64,000 bases of DNA from CBDCUQ01 sp965222835 (GTDB lineage: Bacteria; Pseudomonadota; Alphaproteobacteria; Rhizobiales; Hyphomicrobiaceae): assembly GCA_965222835.1 (NCBI GenBank), contig CBDCUQ010000003.1:1116001-1180000 (forward strand), read 5' to 3'. The stretch's first letter is position 1. Every line of letters starts with the position of its first letter. Below the pieces are notes generated by a model, which saw nothing but the letters and a program-made list of their open reading frames with translations, searched no databases and was not told where the DNA came from. The translations under genes were made by a program, and so were the position numbers. Below, in pieces: positions 42,546-51,014 of this stretch.

Positions 42546-42986
42546 TTATGGGTTTGGCTCCCAAACATTGGCCGTCAGGTAGGCGTAGAGGAGGGCGGTC
42601 GCGGATCCAAATGCCGAAAGGATCAGAAACACGGACACGAGCTGGGAGACCTCGAACCCGTAAAAAAGCGATCCGCCCTTCACCAGGGGCAACACCAGGC
42701 AATTGGAGAAGATGAAGATTATCCAGCCGAAAATCAGTCCCTTCAACCAGGCCTCCTGACCCGGGATTTCGGTATAGAAGACGGCAAACAGGCCCCCCCA
42801 CAACCCGCCCCAGAACATGGCATTGAGCAACGTGGGGACGCCCCACGGTGGCGACGGCGTAAGTGACCAAGCCCGCCTCTCAATAAACCCAATAAAATCA
42901 AGAACAAAGATTATGACCTGGTTGACTGTAAGAACGACAAGTGCAGCCGCCGCAAACCCCTTCGCCGCTTGAATGACTAGTCCCAT
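42546..42986 (-). CDS. Small four-helix membrane protein
   Basis: A 146-residue inner-membrane protein with four predicted helices: GFAAAALVVLTVNQVIIFVLDF, LLNAMFWGGLWGGLFAVFY, GLIFGWIIFIFSNCLVLPLV and SVFLILSAFGSATALLYAYL. It is similar in look to small hypothetical membrane proteins of Rhizobiales; no defined function. It is divergent from the cold-shock gene. Confidence 0.75.
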   Translation of the reverse strand: MGLVIQAAKGFAAAALVVLTVNQVIIFVLDFIGFIERRAWSLTPSPPWGVPTLLNAMFWGGLWGGLFAVFYTEIPGQEAWLKGLIFGWIIFIFSNCLVLPLVKGGSLFYGFEVSQLVSVFLILSAFGSATALLYAYLTANVWEPNP

Positions 42987-43253
42987 TCTTCCAACCTCGA
43001 CGTGCCAAATTTTGGGGGTCTTCTCCCCGGTTTCTCGCCCTTTGCCTGCGCCTTTACACGCTACGACAGGTGGTGCGACATCTTGCCTTTAGGGTAAAGC
43101 CGGGTCATAAAATGTGCATCGAACACGCCTTGGCTCACTCTGAAGGCAGCACCCTGAGTTGCTGGCACTCGAAGTCCCCATCGCGCGATTTGATGCGGCC
43201 CCGGCAGTACACCCGTGTACTGGGGTATTCATTATACGTACTGGAGGCAAGCG

Positions 43254-43460
43254 ATGGCGAGCGGCACAGTCAAATGGTTCAATACCCAGAAAGGGTATGG
43301 TTTTATCCAGCCTGAAGAAGGTGGTAATGACGTTTTCGTCCATATTTCCGCGGTACAGAAAGCTGGACTGCAGACGTTGAAAGAAGGGCAGACCGTCGAA
43401 TTCGAGACGGAGCGTGGCCGCAACGGCAAAATCGCCGCAGTCAATCTGCGTGCTTCGTGA
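43254..43460 (+). CDS. cspA: Cold-shock protein (CspA family)
   Basis: A 68-residue single OB-fold RNA/DNA chaperone. RNP1 is KGYGFIQPE (about 16-24) and RNP2 is DVFVHISAV (about 30-38), preceded by MASGTVKWFN. A GGAGG lies eight bases before the ATG. An upstream in-frame ATG would add 13 residues unlike the family. The approximately 265-bp upstream gap leaves room for the long 5' leader common in csp genes. A terminator follows directly, so it is monocistronic. Confidence 0.96.
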   Translation: MASGTVKWFNTQKGYGFIQPEEGGNDVFVHISAVQKAGLQTLKEGQTVEFETERGRNGKIAAVNLRAS

Positions 43461-43494
43461 GTGCCACCTGGAATTTACCGGGTATAACTGGGCA

Positions 43495-43524
43495 GGGAGC
43501 GGCTGGGCTGCTCCCTTTTATTTT
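43495..43524 (+). terminator. Rho-independent terminator of cspA
   Basis: GGGAGC-GGCTGGGCT-GCTCCC followed at once by TTTTATTTT. It lies 35 bp after the csp stop and about 40 bp before infA. Confidence 0.88.
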
Positions 43525-43564
43525 GCTACTCAGCCGGCTCCAACAGCGGATACGAGGATGATGA

Positions 43565-43852
43565 ATGGCTAAAGAAGAAATGCTCGAGTTCGAAGGCATC
43601 GTTATCGAGGTGCTGCCCGACGCCCGTTGCAGGGTGGAGTTGGACAACGGACACGAGGTCATTGCCTACACATCCGGTCGCATGAAGAAAAACAGAATTC
43701 GGATCCTCGCCGGCGATAAGGTCACCGTCGAAATGACGCCGTATGACCTCACCAAGGGCCGCATCAATTTTCGTCACAAGGATGTTCGAACGTCGCCGCC
43801 TCCCGGCGGCGGTCAGGGCGGCGGCCACAGGAGAAGCGGAGGCCGCGGCTAG
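43565..43852 (+). CDS. infA: Translation initiation factor IF-1, extended form
   Basis: A 95-residue IF-1. The first 72 residues are a normal IF-1 OB fold (MAKEEMLEFEGIVIEVLPDA, RMKKNRIRILAGDKVTVEMTPYDLTKGRI). They are followed by a 20-residue tail RTSPPPGGGQGGGHRRSGGR, Gly/Arg-rich like an RGG segment. Canonical IF-1 ends near residue 72 and is normally encoded elsewhere in Rhizobiales, so this is probably a second infA. It comes directly after a cold-shock gene. It binds the 30S A site if it keeps the family function. Confidence 0.92.
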   Translation: MAKEEMLEFEGIVIEVLPDARCRVELDNGHEVIAYTSGRMKKNRIRILAGDKVTVEMTPYDLTKGRINFRHKDVRTSPPPGGGQGGGHRRSGGRG

Positions 43853-43889
43853 ATAACACAAGACGCCATTGCATTGAGGGAAACGCGGC

Positions 43890-44417
43890 ATGGCAATACT
43901 AGGTCTGATATTGGGGGTGCTTGCGGGCGCCGTGATCTGGCTCATCCGCCTCAACATGGCGGCGGATGCTGCCAGGGACCTGACCGACACCGCGTCAGAC
44001 ATGAAAGGCCTCTTCCGGCGCTGGCGGTGGCAGAAGAAGCTTTCTGTCGATCACATTGCTGAAATTACAGACCCTCGAATCGCTGCGACGGCAATGATGG
44101 TCGTGCTGGCGCAGTCGGACGGCGCGATGACGGATGCCGAGCGCAAGACCATCCTCGAACACGTCACGGGTCCATTGGGAGCGTCAGAGGCGCAGTCGGA
44201 GGAACTCCTCGCCCATTGCCGCTGGCTGGTGCGCGATCTCGATGATGCCGACAACACCTTCCGCCGGTTGACGCCGGTCATCCTCAAGTCTTGCGGCAAG
44301 AAAGAGATCGCCGAACTCCTGGAGATGCTGGCAAGTGTCGCTGCGGCCGACGGCAAGGCGGACGATATTGAGCTTAATGCTATCGAGCGCTTGCGGCGCG
44401 CGCTGGCACAGCGCTGA
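43890..44417 (+). CDS. TerB-family protein with N-terminal membrane helix
   Basis: A 175-residue protein: one N-terminal transmembrane helix (MAILGLILGVLAGAVIWLI) and a TerB-like all-helical domain (about 55-172) with AATAMMVVLAQSDGAMTDAER and SVAAADGKADDIELNAIERL. The DG.(M/A)...E acidic loops are the likely metal-binding positions. Tellurite resistance is a family name, not a demonstrated role here. It lies 37 bp after infA on the same strand. Confidence 0.82.
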   Translation: MAILGLILGVLAGAVIWLIRLNMAADAARDLTDTASDMKGLFRRWRWQKKLSVDHIAEITDPRIAATAMMVVLAQSDGAMTDAERKTILEHVTGPLGASEAQSEELLAHCRWLVRDLDDADNTFRRLTPVILKSCGKKEIAELLEMLASVAAADGKADDIELNAIERLRRALAQR

Positions 44418-44433
44418 CGCCAACGGTTCTCAC

Positions 44434-45756
44434 TCATGCGGGGTTGTTGGCGACAGCTTCGGATTGGCGCTCTTGTCCTTTCGCGAGCGACAGACCGTTT
44501 AACAACCAAAGGACGGCAAAGGGGAGGGTGGCAATGGCCACGATGCCTCCGCTGGCCCCCATGCTCTTGGCAAAGCTGTTGAACACCCAGCCGGATGCGG
44601 CATCGCCACCCCGGTAGACAACCGTATCGATAAAGTTCTGGGCCTTGTATTTGGCGTCGAGCGGGACGGCGGTCCACAGCACCTTTACGGCCGGGTTCGT
44701 AAGAGAGAATGAGATCGCGCGTTCCACCACCATGACGGCGGCCACGACTTGAAGCGTGGGGCTGATTGCCAACGCTGAAAGGCCTGCAATGGCGGACAGG
44801 GGAAGCGCCGCCAGCGGAATCGCAAGGCCGTAGCGTTCCATCACACGACCCGTGATGAAGACCTGAATCAGAATGGTCGAAAAGTTCACGGCAAAATCGC
44901 GGGTTGCGAAAAACTGAATTCGTTCCGCCTTTTCCGCGATCTCCTCGCCGACGATGCGTGACTGTTCAAGGTAGAAGTAGGTGCCGATTAGATTGGCCAG
45001 TAAGATGAACAGCGCAATACGAAAGAGATAAGATGATTTGAACACGCTGATGGCGCCGGACAGTATTTCGCGGCCGCCCGCGGGACGATCTGCGGCCGCC
45101 TCGGTATGTTGGGCCGCGACTACAACCCGCCGCAAAGCCAAGACCGCCACCAGCGCAATTGTCAGAAAGAGCGCCGAAACCAGAAGTAAATCGTGGGCAT
45201 TGACATGCGCGGCTAGCTGCCGGGCGATCAGTGGCCCCGTGACCGCGCCTGCGGTGCCGCCCGCTGCGATGAAACCGTACAGTCTCTTCGCAGTGGCGGA
45301 GGCGTACATTTCTGACATCAAGACCCAGAATAGGGAGACGACAAAGAGGTTGAAGACACTCGACCATACAAAGAAGACGGATCCGATGGATGCAGCCGTC
45401 GCGTCTGCCTCCACGCTCAGCGCAAGCCAGAACAGAAGCAAATTGACGATGAAGAAAACGTAGATGATCGGTACGACAAGGCGTCGTGGAAAACGCGCAA
45501 CGATGGTGCCGTACACGGGCACGGCTGCCAACATCACCAGAAAGACGATCAAGAAGAGGCGCTCGAGGCCATCTCCTCCGGCCGCAACACCCATCTCGTC
45601 ACGAACCGGCCTCAGGATATAGTAGCCGCAGAGAACTGAGAAGAAGATCGCGAATGACAGCAGCAGCTGGGGGACTTCGTGTGATTCGACATGGACGAAG
45701 CGGGCGAGAAACTTGGCGAGGCGGCGAGGGCCGGAAACGTTAGAGTTCGATGTCAA
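44434..45756 (-). CDS. NTP/NDP exchange (ATP/ADP translocase-like) carrier
   Basis: A 440-residue protein with 11-12 predicted helices in the AAA/NTT-like branch of the major facilitator superfamily. It opens with the signature LLLSFAIFFSVLCGYYILRPVRDEMGV; other marks are VFFVWSSVFNLFVVSLFWVLMSEM and the mid-protein FVSTRDFAVNFS-like ATRDFAVNFSTIL. Obligate intracellular bacteria use true NTTs for ATP import; free-living relatives like this one have unknown substrates. It is convergent with the TerB-like gene. Confidence 0.78.
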   Translation of the reverse strand: MTSNSNVSGPRRLAKFLARFVHVESHEVPQLLLSFAIFFSVLCGYYILRPVRDEMGVAAGGDGLERLFLIVFLVMLAAVPVYGTIVARFPRRLVVPIIYVFFIVNLLLFWLALSVEADATAASIGSVFFVWSSVFNLFVVSLFWVLMSEMYASATAKRLYGFIAAGGTAGAVTGPLIARQLAAHVNAHDLLLVSALFLTIALVAVLALRRVVVAAQHTEAAADRPAGGREILSGAISVFKSSYLFRIALFILLANLIGTYFYLEQSRIVGEEIAEKAERIQFFATRDFAVNFSTILIQVFITGRVMERYGLAIPLAALPLSAIAGLSALAISPTLQVVAAVMVVERAISFSLTNPAVKVLWTAVPLDAKYKAQNFIDTVVYRGGDAASGWVFNSFAKSMGASGGIVAIATLPFAVLWLLNGLSLAKGQERQSEAVANNPA

Positions 45757-45796
45757 TAGAGGCTCCTGGCGCGCTTATGAAACTTGCGAAATGGGA

Positions 45797-46636
45797 TCAA
45801 TAGACACGCAAGGGAAAGTAGCGGTCGACCAACTCCTGAAACCGGCCGCTCTGACGTACTCTCTCGAGCGCGGAATTTATGAGCATTCTGATTTCGGGAT
45901 CGTTCTTGGTCACGGCTATGGCGATGCCATTACCGAAATACTTGGCTTCGAAGTAGGGGCCGCCGCGAAACTCGCAGCATCTGCGCGACAGCGATCCGTT
46001 GAGCCAGAAGGCCAAGCTTATCCCATCGTCAAATACGAACTCTACTTTGCCTTGTTGGAGGGCTTCGCGCGCAAGTTCCTGGTTGTCGTACACGCGAATC
46101 TTAGAATCGCGGAAGAAAGCGCGGAGAAAGGCTTGGTGGGCTGTGCCCTTTGCGACGCCTATGGTGCGCCCGTCGAGGCCCTCCGGGCTGATGTCGGTCT
46201 TTGGCGAATCTGTCCGTCCGGCGAAACGTCCCGGTGTGTAAAAGTAGCGATCGGTGAATTCGACATCCTTCAATGCGCGTGCCGAAACCATATGCGAGGC
46301 GATGACCGCATCGGCTTCCGATCTCTTGAGACCGGCGACGAGATCGTGCCAAGGCCGCACCTTGATATCGCAGGCCGCTTGCAGCTCCAGGCAAATGGCG
46401 CGGGCGAGGTCTACGTTGAATCCTGTGAGAACCCCCTCATCGTCGTAATAGTTGAATGGGGGGAAATCTCCTTCCGTTAGGAAGCGCACCACCACACGGC
46501 GCGGCGCTTCGGGATTGATGGGTTGTTCGGTTACCGCACCCTGCGCCAAGCCAGCCGACGCGGGACTTAGTGAAAGTAAGGCGCCTGCTAGCAGCACAGC
46601 CACAGCGACATGAACAAGGGCTTGTCGTAACCACAT
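45797..46636 (-). CDS. Extracellular solute-binding protein, family 3
   Basis: A 279-residue periplasmic binding protein. A signal peptide (MWLRQALVHVAVAVLLAGAL, cleavage near ASA-GLAQ) precedes the SBP_bac_3 fold: VVRFLTEGDFPPFNYYDDEGVLTGFNVDLAR, then DGRTIGVAKGTAH and the closing GRFQELVDRYF. Family members bind amino acids or feed sensor systems. No ABC permease or ATPase genes are adjacent, so this is an orphan binding protein. The start may be 12 codons upstream (MPPMIEEIRN), which would make a poorer signal peptide. Confidence 0.82.
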   Translation of the reverse strand: MWLRQALVHVAVAVLLAGALLSLSPASAGLAQGAVTEQPINPEAPRRVVVRFLTEGDFPPFNYYDDEGVLTGFNVDLARAICLELQAACDIKVRPWHDLVAGLKRSEADAVIASHMVSARALKDVEFTDRYFYTPGRFAGRTDSPKTDISPEGLDGRTIGVAKGTAHQAFLRAFFRDSKIRVYDNQELAREALQQGKVEFVFDDGISLAFWLNGSLSRRCCEFRGGPYFEAKYFGNGIAIAVTKNDPEIRMLINSALERVRQSGRFQELVDRYFPLRVY

Positions 46637-46941
46637 GTTTTTGTTGCGTATTTCTTCGATCATTGGTGGCATAGGCCGCCCGATCTCATCACCCCGGATT
46701 CGATCCGCACACCCTAGCCGGACTGACTCTCAGTGCAAGACGCTCGTTGACAGGCCCTGCCCGTTCGACCATGGTGCGCGCCGTTCCAAACGGCCCGCTT
46801 AATCACGAGCCGCCCACCTGCCCGTCATGAGGCAGGAGGTCAACATCCGACAGCGCGTTGCGCCCTCGGGTGCAGTCGTGTTTTGGGCTTTGCGAACCCA
46901 TATAGGGTGTAACTGCCAGTCAATAGAGGCGCCACGACGAC
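46637..46941. other. Intergenic region before ffh
   Basis: About 305 bp between divergent genes. It must hold the ffh promoter. I see one short hairpin, CCTGCC-CGTCATGA-GGCAGG (46817-46836), and a CCCATATAGGG palindrome-like sequence about 40 bp before ffh that may include a -10 element. No gene or tRNA was found. Confidence 0.4.
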
Positions 46942-48513
46942 ATGTTTCAGACGCTTTCAGATCGCCTGTCGGGGGTTCTTGATGCGCTTACACGGCGCGG
47001 TGCGTTATCCGACAGCGACGTTGTGGAGGCGATGCGCGAGGTGCGCCGGGCGCTGCTTGAGGCCGATGTTGCACTTGACGTGGTCAAGGATTTCACCGAC
47101 GCCGTGAAAGCCAAGGCTGTCGGCCAGGACGTGGTCAAGTCGGTGACGCCCGGCCAGATGGTCGTCAAGATCGTGAACGACGAGCTGGTGCGGGTGCTCG
47201 GGTCCGATGCCCAGCCCATCGATCTTCAAGCGAGTCCCCCCGTCGCCATTCTCATGGCGGGCCTGCAGGGCTCGGGCAAGACAACTACGACCGCCAAGAT
47301 CGCCTATCGGCTGACGACACGCGACAAGAAGAAGGTGTTGATGGCCTCGCTTGATACGCGAAGGCCGGCAGCGCAGGAGCAGCTTCGCGTGCTCGGCGAA
47401 CAAACACGTGTCGACACGCTGCCGATCATAGCTGGGCAAACACCCGTTCAGATCGCGCGCCGTGCGATGGAAGCGGCCAAGCTCTCAGCTTACGACGTGG
47501 TTTTGCTCGACACGGCAGGGCGCACGTCGATCGACGAAGAGTTAATGCAGGAGGTTGCGGATATTAAGGACGCGACCAACCCGCACGAAATTCTGCTCGT
47601 TGTCGACAGTCTGACCGGTCAGGATGCCGTCAATACAGCGAAGGCCTTTGACAGCCGTCTCGCAATCACGGGAACGGTTCTCACGCGCGCGGATGGTGAC
47701 GGGCGCGGTGGTGCCGCGCTTTCGATGCGAGCCGTGACCGGTAAGCCGATCAAGCTCATCGGCACCGGTGAAAAGTGGGATGCGCTTGAAGACTTCGATC
47801 CAAAGCGCATCGCCGGTCGCATCCTCGGCATGGGTGATGTCGTCGGTCTGGTTGAAAAGGCCGCGCAAACGATCGATGCCGAGAAGGCGGCGCATATCGC
47901 GCAAAAAATGCGCAAAGGCGTCTTCGATCTCGATGACCTCGCCGACCAACTGAAGCAAATGGACAAGATCGGAGGCATGGGCGGCATGCTTGGCATGCTT
48001 CCGGGCGTTGGCAAAATAAAGGGCCAGATCAACGAAGCCGGCCTTAACAAAGATCTCAAGCGCCAGCGCGCCATCATATCATCCATGACGCCGAAGGAGC
48101 GGCGCAGTCCGAAGATCCTTGACGCCAAACGCAAGCGGCGCATCGCGGCCGGTTCCGGCACGCGGGTGGAAGACGTCAACAAGCTCATCAAGATGCATCG
48201 GCAGATGGCGGACATGATGAAGAGCATGGGCAAAAAGCGCGGCATGATGGGACGCGTGCTCGGCATGGGTGGCGGTGGGGCACCGAGCGACGCGGAGGCG
48301 GCGCGGATGCAAGAAGAGCTGGCCGCTCTGGATCCCAAGGCGCTGGAGCAACTTCCGGCCGAGCTTAAGGACGCACTCCCTAAGGGACTGCCTGGCGTTG
48401 GTGGAAACCCCCTGCCCCGCGGGCTTCCCGGGCTGGGTGGTGGTCCGCTTCCGGGACTTGGTGGACCGGGGCTCAAGCATCCCGGAGGGCGGCCGAAAAA
48501 GAAAAAGAAGTGA
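46942..48513 (+). CDS. ffh: Signal recognition particle protein Ffh
   Basis: A 523-residue SRP GTPase. Layout: an N domain (1-90), a G domain with P-loop GLQGSGKTTTTAK (about 106-118), VLMASLDTRRPAA, LLDTAGRTSIDEE and TRADGDGRGGAALS, then a Met-rich M domain (about 320-445) with GGMGGMLGMLPGVGK and GSGTRVEDVNKLIK for signal-peptide and 4.5S RNA binding. A tail after about residue 470 is Gly/Pro/Leu-rich and ends RPKKKKK, making the protein longer than the usual 450 or so. It leads ffh-rpsP-rimM. Confidence 0.97.
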   Translation: MFQTLSDRLSGVLDALTRRGALSDSDVVEAMREVRRALLEADVALDVVKDFTDAVKAKAVGQDVVKSVTPGQMVVKIVNDELVRVLGSDAQPIDLQASPPVAILMAGLQGSGKTTTTAKIAYRLTTRDKKKVLMASLDTRRPAAQEQLRVLGEQTRVDTLPIIAGQTPVQIARRAMEAAKLSAYDVVLLDTAGRTSIDEELMQEVADIKDATNPHEILLVVDSLTGQDAVNTAKAFDSRLAITGTVLTRADGDGRGGAALSMRAVTGKPIKLIGTGEKWDALEDFDPKRIAGRILGMGDVVGLVEKAAQTIDAEKAAHIAQKMRKGVFDLDDLADQLKQMDKIGGMGGMLGMLPGVGKIKGQINEAGLNKDLKRQRAIISSMTPKERRSPKILDAKRKRRIAAGSGTRVEDVNKLIKMHRQMADMMKSMGKKRGMMGRVLGMGGGGAPSDAEAARMQEELAALDPKALEQLPAELKDALPKGLPGVGGNPLPRGLPGLGGGPLPGLGGPGLKHPGGRPKKKKK

Positions 48514-48614
48514 GGTTTCCGCGGCCGGACCGTTTCTCATGAAACATAGACGCCGCGACGGATGCGAACGAACTCTAACTTAAGACTTGTGAACACACCG
48601 AAAGGACACGACCT

Positions 48615-49010
48615 ATGGCAGTAAAACTGAGACTTGCGCGCGGCGGTGCGAAGAAGCGCCCCTACTACTTTATCGTTGCGGCCAATAGCACATCGCCGCG
48701 CGACGGCCGTTACATCGAGCGGATCGGCTCTTACAATCCCATGCTGAAAAAGGACGATCCCGAACGCATCAAGCTCGATACGAATCGGGCGACGCACTGG
48801 TTGAAATCAGGTGCGCAACCGACCGACCGCGTGGCGCGTTTTCTCGATGCGGCCGGTCTCATGAAACGCACACCGAAAAAGAGCATCGCCAAAGCGCATC
48901 CGAAAAAGAAGGCTCAGGAGCGTGCGGCGGCGGCGGCTGAAAAGGCGGCGGAGGCAACCAAGCCTGCTGAAGGCGGTGACACGGCCGCACCTGCCGAACC
49001 TGCGGCGTGA
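48615..49010 (+). CDS. rpsP: 30S ribosomal protein S16
   Basis: A 131-residue S16. The conserved core (1-80) has VKLRLARGGAKKRPYYFIV and RDGRYIERIGSYNPML; the rest is an Ala/Lys/Glu-rich extension (KKAQERAAAAAEKAAEATKPA) as in other alphaproteobacteria, versus about 82 residues in E. coli. It lies about 100 bp after ffh and is followed by a terminator before rimM. Confidence 0.97.
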   Translation: MAVKLRLARGGAKKRPYYFIVAANSTSPRDGRYIERIGSYNPMLKKDDPERIKLDTNRATHWLKSGAQPTDRVARFLDAAGLMKRTPKKSIAKAHPKKKAQERAAAAAEKAAEATKPAEGGDTAAPAEPAA

Positions 49011-49029
49011 CATGACCTTGACGCAAAAC

Positions 49030-49069
49030 ATGGCCCTTTTGCCGCCGGCGGGAGGGCCATATGCTTTTT
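49030..49069 (+). terminator. Terminator-like hairpin between rpsP and rimM
   Basis: ATGGCCCT-(TTTGCCGCCGGCGGG)-AGGGCCAT, an 8-bp perfect stem with an inner GC-rich loop, followed by ATGCTTTTTG. It lies 20 bp after rpsP. It would reduce read-through into rimM. Confidence 0.65.
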
Positions 49070-49125
49070 GCGGTGCTTCAATACCCTCTCACTGACGTCT
49101 TGGCTCTCATGGCACGTCACCCACT

Positions 49126-49665
49126 ATGACATCCACGCCGAAACGTTCTGCAAACAAAGCCCGCGTGCTTCTGGGAGAAATCACTGGAGCTCAAGGTATC
49201 CGCGGCGAGGTGGTCATCCGATCCTATACAGCCGAGCCTGAGGGGATCACCGCGTACGGCCCCCTCCATGACCAGGACCGGAAGAAGGACTTCGTGATCC
49301 ACATTCGGCGCGTCACTGCAAAAGGCACCGTCGCCAATATTGAGGGCGTGTCGGACCGCACGGCCGCCGAGGCCTTGAAAGGCACCAAGCTTTATGTCGA
49401 CCGCTCCCAGCTTCCGCCACCAGAAGAGGGGACGTATTATCATGCCGACCTTATCGGACTGTCCGCGTTCGATCCCGATGGCGATCTCATAGGCGAGGTG
49501 ATTGCCGTCGCCAACTACGGTGCCGGTGACATTCTCGAGATCCAATTGGCAAACAGCGAAATAAAGACGGAGCTCATTCCGTTGCTTGAGGCGTTTGTCC
49601 CCGAGATCGACTTGGACGAGGGGCGCTTGGTGGTCAACTTGCCGATCGCAAACGACGACGACTAA
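49126..49665 (+). CDS. rimM: Ribosome maturation factor RimM
   Basis: A 179-residue 30S assembly factor that binds S19. The N-terminal domain shows VLLGEITGAQGIRGEVVIRSYT; the PRC-barrel half shows EGTYYHADLIGLSAFDPDG, GEVIAVANYGAGDILEI and the closing LIPLLEAFVPEIDLDEGRL. trmD and rplS normally follow; here the next gene is an opposite-strand hydroxylase. Confidence 0.95.
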   Translation: MTSTPKRSANKARVLLGEITGAQGIRGEVVIRSYTAEPEGITAYGPLHDQDRKKDFVIHIRRVTAKGTVANIEGVSDRTAAEALKGTKLYVDRSQLPPPEEGTYYHADLIGLSAFDPDGDLIGEVIAVANYGAGDILEIQLANSEIKTELIPLLEAFVPEIDLDEGRLVVNLPIANDDD

Positions 49666-49686
49666 GGACGGGTGCTCGAATCCGGA

Positions 49687-50910
49687 TTAGACCGCCAGTC
49701 CGCGTAGCAGCCTCGGGGTCTCTCCGGTAAGACCAGCTGCTTCTTCGACGAATCGCGCCTTCAAGTCCGGCAACCTATTGACTGCACCCAAACCAAGATC
49801 CCGCGCGGCACGCAGTAGTGTCGAGTCGTTTGAGAACAGCCGGTTGATGCCGTCGTAGGTGAGCGCCGAGGTTGTGGAATCGAAGCGGCGCCAACGTTCA
49901 TACCGCTCGAGCACGACTGCGCTTCCAAGATCGTAACCGAGGCGCGCGGCTTCGGCGGCAGCTTCCGTCAGTGCCGCAACATCTCGGAAACCCAAGTTCA
50001 GACCCTGTCCAGCGATCGGGTGCACGCCGTGCGCCGTATCGCCGATAAGGGCGAGCCGATCGCTCGTATATGCGCGGGCCAGATGCATTTCGAGCGGCCA
50101 CGACTGCCTCGGTCCCGCCATTTCGATGGCACCCAAGCGGCCGCCGAATCGCCTGTCGACTTCGTGGAGAAAGGCCGTGTCGTCGAGGGCCATGATGCGT
50201 TCGGCTTCGCGAGCCTCCTCGCTCCAGGTGATACACGCGCGGTTGCCGGTCAGTGGAAGTATGGCGAAGGGGCCCGCCGGAAGAAAGTGTTGCACGGCCT
50301 TGCCATCGTGCGGGCGCTCGTGCGCGACGGTGGTGACGATACCGGTCTGGCCGTAACTCCATTTTGTGATCTTGATTCCGGCCGCCTCACGCAGTGTCGA
50401 GCGCCGTCCATCGGCGGCAACGACCAATGGCGCAGAAAGCCTTCGGCCACTCTCGAGACGGATTTCGGCGTTGCCTTCGCCGACCTTAAGCGTGGTGACG
50501 GTCTCGGGCGCAATGCGCTCAATCGACGTATCGTTCGCCACCGCGTCCGACAATGCGCGCAGCAAGGCCGGGCCTGGAACAATGTAGCTGGCCGGTTCGC
50601 CGCCCGCGAGTACGTTCCGGTAGGTCAGATGCACGGGGCGCACACCTGCGTCGAGGCTCGAATCGGTTATGTCGATATCCACAACCGGTTGGGCCTCGCC
50701 GTCAACAGCTGACCAGACGCCGAGCGCTTCAAGCATGTTGCGGCTGGCTGCCCCCAAGGCGAAGGCTCTTGCATCCGGCCGCGCATCCGGCGTGCGCGAC
50801 CGATCCACGAGTGCAATTTGGATCGCTCCGCCGAACGCCAGACTGAGCGCACGCGCTAAGGCAAGACCGGTATAGCTTGCGCCCGAAATGATGACGTCGA
50901 ACCGTTCCAT
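49687..50910 (-). CDS. UbiH/UbiF/Coq6-family FAD-dependent hydroxylase
   Basis: A 407-residue flavin mono-oxygenase, probably hydroxylating the ubiquinone ring. The N-terminal FAD fold reads DVIISGASYTGLALARAL, a variant GxSxTG. The central VVAADGRRSTLREAAGI carries the DG motif, and the second FAD motif is LIGDTAHGVHPIAGQGLNLGFRD (about 285-305). Which ring position it hydroxylates cannot be told. The start MERFDVII gives the standard N-terminus. It is convergent with rimM (21 bp). Confidence 0.9.
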   Translation of the reverse strand: MERFDVIISGASYTGLALARALSLAFGGAIQIALVDRSRTPDARPDARAFALGAASRNMLEALGVWSAVDGEAQPVVDIDITDSSLDAGVRPVHLTYRNVLAGGEPASYIVPGPALLRALSDAVANDTSIERIAPETVTTLKVGEGNAEIRLESGRRLSAPLVVAADGRRSTLREAAGIKITKWSYGQTGIVTTVAHERPHDGKAVQHFLPAGPFAILPLTGNRACITWSEEAREAERIMALDDTAFLHEVDRRFGGRLGAIEMAGPRQSWPLEMHLARAYTSDRLALIGDTAHGVHPIAGQGLNLGFRDVAALTEAAAEAARLGYDLGSAVVLERYERWRRFDSTTSALTYDGINRLFSNDSTLLRAARDLGLGAVNRLPDLKARFVEEAAGLTGETPRLLRGLAV

Positions 50911-51014
50911 GCTCCGTTCACCATAAAGCGACGAGGGGACTGCGTCCTTGACAGACACCGCGGTCCTCACTCTAACGTCATCACGACGTCAATTCATAGC
51001 ATCGAGCCAACGCG

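Noticed and set aside
46673..46760. A tRNA-like T-arm (GGATTCGATCC) before ffh
   Set aside because: No acceptor, D or anticodon stems can be paired around it.
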